64,000 bases of DNA from Alkalilimnicola ehrlichii (lineage in GTDB: Bacteria; Pseudomonadota; Gammaproteobacteria; Nitrococcales; AK92): positions 29,370 to 93,369 of the forward strand of contig NZ_NFZV01000019.1 in the NCBI RefSeq assembly GCF_003399765.1. Direction: 5' to 3'. The notes under the pieces were generated by a model. It did no database searches. It was not told the origin of the DNA and saw only the letters and a program-made list of their open reading frames with translations. Both the position numbers and the translations under genes were made by a program. Positions 56,816 to 64,000 of this stretch are shown one piece after another; the first letter of the stretch is position 1, and the number at the start of each line of letters is the position of its first letter.

Positions 56816-57794
56816 ACACGGCGGCCAAGTCAAAGCAGCGGCGGCACGCTATGGCATTGCCGAGGCCGACTGGTTGGATCTATCGACCGGCATCAACCCG
56901 CGCGGCTATCCGGTCCCGCCGCTAACCGCCGCTGTTTGGAACCGGCTGCCCGAAGCCGATGCCGAGTTGCAGGCAAGCGCCGCCGCCTATTACCAGACAA
57001 CGGCACCACTCGCCGTGCCCGGCTCGCAAAGCGCGCTACAACTCCTGCCCAGACTACGAGCCAGCAGCCGGGTCGGCGTCCTCGCCCCGACCTATAACGA
57101 ACACGCCGCCGCTTGGCATCGGGCCGGGCACACGGTCGTCGAACTACCCGATCTCGCGGCCGCCGACGCAGCACTCCCAACGCTGGATGTGCTCATCGCA
57201 GTCAACCCCAACAACCCGACCGGGCGCGTTATCCCACGGCAAACGCTCGAACGCTGGCATGCCGCCTTGGCCGCACGCGAGGGCTGGCTGCTCGTCGACG
57301 AGGCCTTTGCCGACGCCGACCCACGCGAGAGCCTGACCCCTGCCTGTCCGAGCCGGGGCCTTATCGTGCTGCGCTCGCTGGGAAAATTCTTCGGCTTGGC
57401 CGGCCTGCGGGTCGGCTTCGTTCTCGCCGAGGCGTCGTTGCGGCAACAGCTGGCCGCCGAACTCGGCCCCTGGTCCGTCAGCGGCCCGGCCCAACGCGTT
57501 GCCCAAGTCGCGCTGGACGACCGCCACTGGCAACAACGCACCCGCGACCGCTTATTGCGCGACAGCCAGCGCTTACAGCGCATGTTGAGCGCGAGCGGCT
57601 TATCGCCGAGCGGCGGCAGCGCGCTGTTTCAATGGGTCGAGCACCCAGCGGCCGAGCGAATATTCGAGCGCTGCGCCGAACAAGGCATTTTGCTGCGCCG
57701 GTTCCGCGAACCGGCGTCGTTACGCATCGGCCTGCCCGGCTCGCCGAGCGACTGGCAGCGCCTAGACAAAGCATTACGCAAAATCGACCACTAA
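56808..57794 (+). CDS. cobC: Threonine-phosphate decarboxylase CobC/CobD
   Basis: 328 aa PLP enzyme of aminotransferase fold I: LDLSTGINPRGYPVP, VNPNNPTGRVIPRQTLERW, VDEAFADADPRESL, and the PLP-lysine in SLGKFFGLAGLRVGFVLAE near residue 195. It makes aminopropanol phosphate for the cobalamin nucleotide loop. Start is TTG 56808 with GGGAGGG upstream; no ATG fits the domain. Overlaps cbiB by 8 bases. The symbol follows the Pseudomonas naming; Salmonella calls it CobD. Confidence 0.92.
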   Translation: MLEHGGQVKAAAARYGIAEADWLDLSTGINPRGYPVPPLTAAVWNRLPEADAELQASAAAYYQTTAPLAVPGSQSALQLLPRLRASSRVGVLAPTYNEHAAAWHRAGHTVVELPDLAAADAALPTLDVLIAVNPNNPTGRVIPRQTLERWHAALAAREGWLLVDEAFADADPRESLTPACPSRGLIVLRSLGKFFGLAGLRVGFVLAEASLRQQLAAELGPWSVSGPAQRVAQVALDDRHWQQRTRDRLLRDSQRLQRMLSASGLSPSGGSALFQWVEHPAAERIFERCAEQGILLRRFREPASLRIGLPGSPSDWQRLDKALRKIDH

Positions 57795-57809
57795 CACGAG
57801 GTGACAAGG

Positions 57810-58719
57810 ATGCAACCGCTCTCCCTGCCCCGAAGTCTGCGCCACGGCTGCTGCGCCCTGCTTTTGCTGGCCCTTACCGGCCCCGCGTCGGCCGAGGAGC
57901 GCAGTATCGTCGACGATATGGGCCACACCGTGCGCTTATCCGCCCCCGCCGAGCGCATCGTCTCCCTGGCCCCCCACGCCTCCGAGATGCTGTTCGCCGC
58001 CGGCGCCGGCGACGCCATTGTCGGCGCCGTGGAATACACCGACTACCCGCCGCAAGCCGTAGAAATCCCACGCGTGGCGGCTACAAGTCCATCGACTACG
58101 AGCGCATTCTCGCGCTACGGCCGGATCTAGTCGTTGCCTGGCACAGCGGCAACGGCACCCGCACCGTACAACGCTTGCAAGACTTAGGGCTTACGGTTTA
58201 CCAAACCGAGCCGCACGACCTCGACGATATTGCGGACGCCATCGAGCGCCTGGGCGTTTTAGCCGGCACCGAAGCGATTGCGAACGCAGCCGCCGAGGAG
58301 TTCCGGACCACCAAGGCCGACCTGACCGAACGCTATAGCGAGCGCCCCAAAGTCGGCACCTTCTATCAGATCTGGAACAAGCCATTGATGACGATCAACG
58401 GCGAGCACCTGATCAGCGAAGTCATCGAGCTGTGCGGCGGCTACAACGTCTTCGCCGACCTCGGCCCGCTTGCAGCCAGCATCGATACGGAAGCGGTACT
58501 ACAAACGCAGCCGGAGGTTATCATCGCCAGCGGCATGGGCGAGGAACGCCCCGAGTGGCTGGAGGACTGGCGACGGTGGCAACACCTGGACGCCGTTAAG
58601 GCCGATAACCTGTTCTTCATCCCGCCCAGCATTATCCAACGCCACAGCCCCCGCATTCTGCAAGGTGCGGCCATGATGTGCGAGCACCTGGAAACCGCAC
58701 GCGAGCGGCGGGAATCCTA

Positions 58720-58720
<1 letters not shown>
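57810..58720 (+). CDS. btuF: BtuF-like periplasmic cobalamin-binding protein (frame broken)
   Basis: About 304 aa. Signal peptide [15 protein letters not shown]... ending PASAEE, then [87 protein letters not shown] and [17 protein letters not shown], all BtuF-like. The frame changes at GG 58076-58077; one more G gives [15 protein letters not shown]. It should feed BtuCD. ATG 57810 follows GAGGTGACAAGG. Ends one base over the cobQ start (TAATG). A 535-residue frame through it is an artefact. Confidence 0.88.
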
Positions 58721-60154
<1,434 letters not shown>

Positions 60155-60177
<23 letters not shown>

Positions 60178-60880
60178 GCAGCACGATCATCTCCACCAGC
60201 TCGATGGTCGCACCTGCCGTATCGCCCGTGGTGCCGCCGATACGGCGCAGCATCAGCCAACGCAGCAACAGGCAGCCCACAACCGCCGCTACCACCATCG
60301 GCCAGGATGCAAACAACAGCAACACCAGCGCCAGTACGGCGAGCATCGCCATCAACTCAAGCCGCGGCATATGCTCGGCCAAGGCGCTACCCAAGCCGCC
60401 GGGGCGCACGTAAGGCGTGGTTAAAAACAACAGCGGCACCGCCGCCCGCCCCAAGACCGGCGCGATCAGCAAGGCTTCCCACAACTGCCACTCGACCAAC
60501 ACCACCAAGGCGGCCCACTTAATCAACAGAGTGAGTATCAGAAACACCACCCCGCTCGGGCCGCAGGCCGGGTCCTTCATGATCGCCAAAGTCCGCTCGC
60601 GGTCGCCCAACCCACCGGCCCAGGCGTCGGCGCTATCCGCCAACCCGTCCAGATGCAAACCGCCCGTCATCAGCACCCAGACCGCCAACAAAATCGCGGC
60701 CACCAACAAGGGCTCCCGACCGCCCAAGAGGAAAAAGACACCGACCAGCACGCCGCCCAGCAACAAGCCGACGAGCGGATAGAACAACTGCGAGCGGCCG
60801 ATATCCCGCTCGTGCGGCACGCCGCGAAACGGAATTGGAATGCGAGTCAAAAAGACTAAGGCGATCAGCAATGCGCGCAT
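60155..60880 (-). CDS. cobS: Adenosylcobinamide-GDP ribazoletransferase CobS
   Basis: 241 aa, multi-pass membrane protein: [34 protein letters not shown] at the N-terminus and the catalytic region [18 protein letters not shown] near residue 90, then [20 protein letters not shown]. It joins adenosylcobinamide-GDP and alpha-ribazole, the last step of cobalamin assembly. Starts at the base where cobC phosphatase ends; convergent overlap with cobQ. Confidence 0.96.
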
Positions 60881-61503
60881 TAAGGCCCTCCGGCGTGAAA
60901 CATCAGGCTTGGCGACGGACGACCATTAATATCGGCCTGCACCCGCACCCGCGAGAGGGCCGCATTCGGCACTTCCAGCCGCAACACGGCAGCCAAGGGC
61001 ATCTCCAGCACCAAGCTCAGTAACACGCGGATGACTCCACCATGAGCGACCACCAGCAGGTGCCGCCCTTCCGCTTCCTGCATTAGATCGGCCCAGACAG
61101 CCGCAATGCGGTCCCGAAACTCAGGCAACGGCTCGCCGTTAGGGGGTGGATTAGCAATCGGGTCGGCCCAGTAACGGCTAAGCTCCGCCTCGGCTTCCCG
61201 ATATAAGCGCTCCACCGCCTGCCCTTCCCAATCGCCGAAGCTGATCTCCCGCAACCGCTCGTCCAAGCGCAGGGGCAAGCCGCGCCGCGCCGCCAACTGC
61301 TCGGCGAAGGCAGCACACCGCGTCAACGGCGAGCTGACAATGCCGTCCCAACCTTCGACGCCGTCGACAGCCGCCCACATCTGCTCCCAACCCAAAGGGG
61401 ATAACGGGTCATCCAAACGCCCGCGAAAGCGGCTCCCGCCCTCCGGCTGCCCATGCCGCAGGAAATCCACATAGCCGGGGCCGCCGCTACCAATCCAGTG
61501 CAT
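60880..61503 (-). CDS. cobC: Alpha-ribazole phosphatase CobC-type histidine phosphatase
   Basis: 207 aa histidine phosphatase: catalytic FLRHGQPEGG near residue 16, REISFGDWEGQAVERLY and the second His in HLLVVAHGGVIRVLL near residue 150. In cobalamin clusters it removes the 5-phosphate from alpha-ribazole phosphate or cobalamin phosphate. Broad histidine phosphatases look similar; the assignment rests on the cobS/cobT neighbours. Start ATG 61503. Confidence 0.88.
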   Translation of the reverse strand: MHWIGSGGPGYVDFLRHGQPEGGSRFRGRLDDPLSPLGWEQMWAAVDGVEGWDGIVSSPLTRCAAFAEQLAARRGLPLRLDERLREISFGDWEGQAVERLYREAEAELSRYWADPIANPPPNGEPLPEFRDRIAAVWADLMQEAEGRHLLVVAHGGVIRVLLSLVLEMPLAAVLRLEVPNAALSRVRVQADINGRPSPSLMFHAGGP

Positions 61504-61511
61504 ATAAACCC

Positions 61512-62558
61512 TTAGTCGTTACGTTCCGCCACGCCGGCCTCGGCGAAAGTCGCCATCTCGTTGTGCAACGCGCACGCCAGCCGCAACACCGGCACCGCCG
61601 TCGCCGCCCCACTCGCCTCGCCCAAGCGCATCTCAAGCCCCAACACCGGCTCGGCCTCCAAGGCCTTTAACAAAGCCCGATGCCCCGGCTCCGCCGATTG
61701 ATGCGCAAACAGCAACCACGGTCTTACCGCCGGATTCGCGCGCACCGCGACTAGGGCCGCCGCCGTGGTAATAAAGCCATCCACCAACACCGGCAGCCGC
61801 CGCTGCGCGGCATGCACAAACGCGCCCACTAAGGCCGCAATCTCAAAACCGCCCAGGTGTTGCAAGACGGCAAGCGGTGTACCCAGCGCCGCCTCATGCA
61901 GCGCCAAAGCCCGCTCGATCACCGCCGCCTTATGCGCCACACCGGCTTGATCCAAACCGGTGCCGGGGCCGGTGATCTCGCTGGGTGCGGCATTAAGAAG
62001 CGCACAGGCAAGCGCCGTCGCCGCCGTGGTATTGGCAATCCCCATCTCGCCGCCAATAAACAGCGCCACCCCTTCCGCCCGCGCCACCGCGTCGCGACCG
62101 GCGGCCAAAGCCGTCGCCAATTGCGCGGCCGTCATTGCCGGTTGCTTACAAAAATTCGCCGTCCCGGCGCCGGCCGCCTGCCGGATCACCCCGTCAATGG
62201 GCGCCTCGGCCAGCGTACCGCAATCCACCACCTCGAGCTTGGCGTTAAGCTGCCGGGCCAGCACGCTAATGGCCGCGCCGCCACTGGCGAAGTTCTGCAA
62301 CATCTGGATCGTGACCGCCTGCGGAAAGGCCGACACACCTTCCTCGGCAACGCCGTGATCACCGGCAAACAAACTAATCTGCACCCGCTCCACCGTCGGC
62401 CGTTCCACACCCTGCAAACCTGCCAACTGCACCGCCAGACTCTCCAGCCGTCCGAGCGAGCCAGGCGGCTTCGTCAACTGGCCTTGGCGCGCCAAAGCCG
62501 CCGCTTGCGCTTCTTCATCCACCGCTGCGGCCGGTGCCTGCACCCAATCCAGACTCAT
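61512..62558 (-). CDS. cobT: Nicotinate-nucleotide:DMB phosphoribosyltransferase CobT
   Basis: 348 aa. Hallmarks: [83 protein letters not shown] and the catalytic Glu near the C-terminus in [18 protein letters not shown]. It makes alpha-ribazole phosphate from 5,6-dimethylbenzimidazole and nicotinate mononucleotide. ATG 62558 has GGGGAG upstream; a longer frame to 62618 overlaps cobU. Overlaps cobU by 4 bases. Confidence 0.97.
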   Translation of the reverse strand: MSLDWVQAPAAAVDEEAQAAALARQGQLTKPPGSLGRLESLAVQLAGLQGVERPTVERVQISLFAGDHGVAEEGVSAFPQAVTIQMLQNFASGGAAISVLARQLNAKLEVVDCGTLAEAPIDGVIRQAAGAGTANFCKQPAMTAAQLATALAAGRDAVARAEGVALFIGGEMGIANTTAATALACALLNAAPSEITGPGTGLDQAGVAHKAAVIERALALHEAALGTPLAVLQHLGGFEIAALVGAFVHAAQRRLPVLVDGFITTAAALVAVRANPAVRPWLLFAHQSAEPGHRALLKALEAEPVLGLEMRLGEASGAATAVPVLRLACALHNEMATFAEAGVAERND

Positions 62559-63076
62559 AAAGGCTCCCCTTTCAACACCTGCGGCAAACCCGCCACCGTA
62601 AACACCACCCGCTCGCACACCGCCGCCAGCGCCTGATGCAAGGCCCCGGCTTCATCGACGAACCGCCGACTCAAAGCCCCCATCGGAACCACACCGAGGC
62701 CGACTTCATTGCTCACGAAAATAACCCGCCCTGGCAGCTGCGGTAGCGCATCCAACAAAGCGGCCCGCTCTGCGGCAAACCGCGCCTCATCCTCAAGACA
62801 CAGCAGGTTGCTCAGCCACAGCGTCAAGCAATCGACCAACACGCACCGCTCCGACGCCGCCTGCTCCAGCAAGCACGCGGCCAAAGCCAGCGGCTCCTCG
62901 ACCAGCCCCCAATGCGCCGGCCGCCGCGCCTTATGCGCCGCCAACCGCGCGCGCATCTCAGCGTCGTGCGCCTGTGCCGTCGCGACATACGTCACCGCCA
63001 GCCCGCTCTCGGCGGCCAACTGCTCCGCCACCCGACTCTTGCCCGACTTTGCACCGCCGAGAATTAGCTCTCGCAC
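62555..63076 (-). CDS. cobU: Adenosylcobinamide kinase / guanylyltransferase CobU
   Basis: 173 aa. P-loop [17 protein letters not shown] near residue 5; guanylylation His in [18 protein letters not shown] near residue 46; [12 protein letters not shown] and [29 protein letters not shown]. It phosphorylates adenosylcobinamide and then adds GMP. First gene of the minus-strand set cobU-cobT-cobC-cobS; overlaps cobT by 4 bases (ATGA). Confidence 0.97.
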   Translation of the reverse strand: MRELILGGAKSGKSRVAEQLAAESGLAVTYVATAQAHDAEMRARLAAHKARRPAHWGLVEEPLALAACLLEQAASERCVLVDCLTLWLSNLLCLEDEARFAAERAALLDALPQLPGRVIFVSNEVGLGVVPMGALSRRFVDEAGALHQALAAVCERVVFTVAGLPQVLKGEPL

Positions 63077-63624
63077 TTGTGTTCTCCGTTCGCGTCCTTG
63101 GGGTGAGGGTACGGCCGTTGCCCAAGGAGCGGTTTGTCTGCGTCTGACCCGGTTTGCCTGAGGGGTCAGGGGGATCTATTAGGGTTTTCTTAAGGTATTC
63201 AGGACACCACTTTAACGGATAACGAGGGTAACAGAGACGGAATGGGAATGGTGGGTTTGGGTGACGGTGCGGCGATAAGTGGGCGCGCATCGTTGGGACA
63301 GAAGTTGGGCTAGTGGCAAGACTCAGCGTTTTGGTGGACGTTGTGGGAAATGCCCTCGGCGGCGCGACTGCGGCCTTCTTACCACCCCCGGTGCTTCCGG
63401 TCGATTGAAGCTGTCTTTTCGCACGGTATCAATGTGCGCGCGGAGCATCGCTGTCAACCGAATGCAGGATGCTGAGCGAGTGAATCAGCTAAGACGTTGT
63501 TAATTCGAAACATTGGCAGCGTTTGATGGTGGCGAAAGCGCGGAATCGTGAAGCGCGCCGCGTTTGGGTAATCATGGAGCGCGCTGTTTAGTTACTGTTG
63601 GGCAGGCAACGCGAAGGAGGCTTT
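63077..63624. other. Intergenic region upstream of cobU and a new accessory region
   Basis: No clear gene. On the minus side it holds two inverted repeats that could fold in the cobU leader: CTGACCC/GGGTCAG at about 63146-63173 and CTTGGG/CCCAAG at 63098-63127. I see no cobalamin riboswitch. Beyond about 63290 the composition becomes less biased to G+C and the style of sequence changes. Confidence 0.4.
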
Positions 63625-64000
63625 ATGACTTTGCTCATGTTGTGGACGAACAAAGCAGCGGATGCTACCGCCATAAACATTGCTTCCGATAGTAGGCTTT
63701 CCTTCGGCTCTATTATTTGGGACCACGCGACAAAGCTACACCGAATCCACCCCACCCAAATGTGGCTTGGGTATTGCGGCGATTCATTTACGGGCCTCAG
63801 CGCCATTGCTTGTGCTACAGCTGTCATTTCCAGTTCCAAGCACTTGAGCAAGAGCTCCGGTAGCGATAAGCCCACGATCACGGCTCGCGTAGCTGCAATT
63901 CGTACTCATCTTGCTGGAGCGCTAGAATATCTTCCTAGAGATTGGCGTCCGACTGCTACCACGCTCCTCTTCGCAGATTACGATCAACGGAAGGGCCGGT
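63625..64000 (+). CDS. Partial Ntn-hydrolase (HslV/proteasome-like) protein, cut by window end
   Basis: The first 125 codons are seen. MTLLMLWTNKAADATAINIASDSRLSFGS, then a segment with KLHRI, MWLGYCGDSFTGLS resembles the N-terminal nucleophile hydrolase layout of HslV and proteasome beta subunits, including a Thr at position 2 that would become the nucleophile, and the Asp in SDSRLS. GAAGGAGG sits 5 bases before ATG 63625. Different base composition from the cob genes, so possibly acquired. The rest of the gene lies outside. I cannot tell its partners. Confidence 0.5.
   Translation, partial: MTLLMLWTNKAADATAINIASDSRLSFGSIIWDHATKLHRIHPTQMWLGYCGDSFTGLSAIACATAVISSSKHLSKSSGSDKPTITARVAAIRTHLAGALEYLPRDWRPTATTLLFADYDQRKGR

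Noticed and set aside
57113..58071. N-terminal 320 residues of the long 57113-58720 frame
   Set aside because: Arg/Pro-rich shadow of the cobC gene; only its last part, after a one-base correction, belongs to BtuF.
63279..63881. Frames 63279-63503 (+) and 63588-63881 (-)
   Set aside because: The first has no ribosome site or family; the second is antisense to a frame with a strong ribosome site and Ntn-hydrolase-like motifs.

Overview
The window looks like the chromosome of a Gram-negative gammaproteobacterium with about 57-60% GC. The evidence is the asmA-mutY-yggX-tRNA-Phe order, a BtuB outer-membrane receptor, trmB and thiSG genes of proteobacterial type, an SO_0444-type Cu/Zn exporter, and a Mn riboswitch ahead of a GDT1-family gene. 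I cannot name the genus. Genes are dense and mostly ordinary chromosomal ones; the only part that looks accessory is the last 0.4-0.9 kb.

Layout. 0.1-5.2 kb: PAP2 phosphatase, HhH glycosylase-like protein, DUF1496-like protein, a large multi-sensor kinase and a zinc-ribbon membrane protein. 5.3-9.4 kb: an N-domain-less MgtE with a barrel protein and a small MgtE-N-like ORF, a 1-kb gene-poor AT-rich stretch with intergenic repeat copy A, and a DUF3592 protein. 9.5-15.7 kb: AzlCD, YaiI, CtaG, then OlsF, a GT4 glycosyltransferase and PAP2, probably a membrane-lipid group. 15.8-19.3 kb: divalent-metal block (GDT1 behind a yybP-ykoY riboswitch, mgtE, mgtC) and repeat copy B. 19.4-32 kb: MBL hydrolase, three sensor kinases, SLC13-type permease, MerR regulator with its divergent Cu/Zn exporter, thioesterase, nitronate monooxygenase, HisN and an FMN reductase. 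32.2-36.4 kb: a structured tandem repeat array downstream of tRNA-Phe, then yggX, mutY and asmA. 36.6-44.1 kb: host-attachment protein, Baeyer-Villiger-type monooxygenase with hydrolase, a Zur-box-preceded CobW/WD40 pair, tRNA-Gly, thiS, thiG, trmB. 44.1-63.1 kb: a corrinoid uptake and late cobalamin assembly cluster.

The cobalamin cluster is the main functional unit. BtuCD comes first, then a cobalamin riboswitch controlling BtuB. BtuB is followed by a CobN/HmuS-like protein with a signal peptide and a C-terminal membrane anchor, a MotA/TolQ-like protein and a DUF2149 protein. Then come CobO, CobB, two BtuF-like proteins, CbiB, CobC/CobD, CobQ and, convergent, CobS, CobC phosphatase, CobT and CobU. 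No corrin-ring genes and no CobS/CobT chelatase subunits are present, so the cluster fits uptake and salvage of corrinoids. The CobN-like protein is more likely a periplasmic corrinoid or tetrapyrrole processing factor than a cobaltochelatase.

Quality caveat: about fifteen recognisable genes are broken by single-base losses, mostly in homopolymers, and every shift has the same sign. This points to consensus sequencing errors rather than real pseudogenes; each such gene is listed with its full reconstructed extent.
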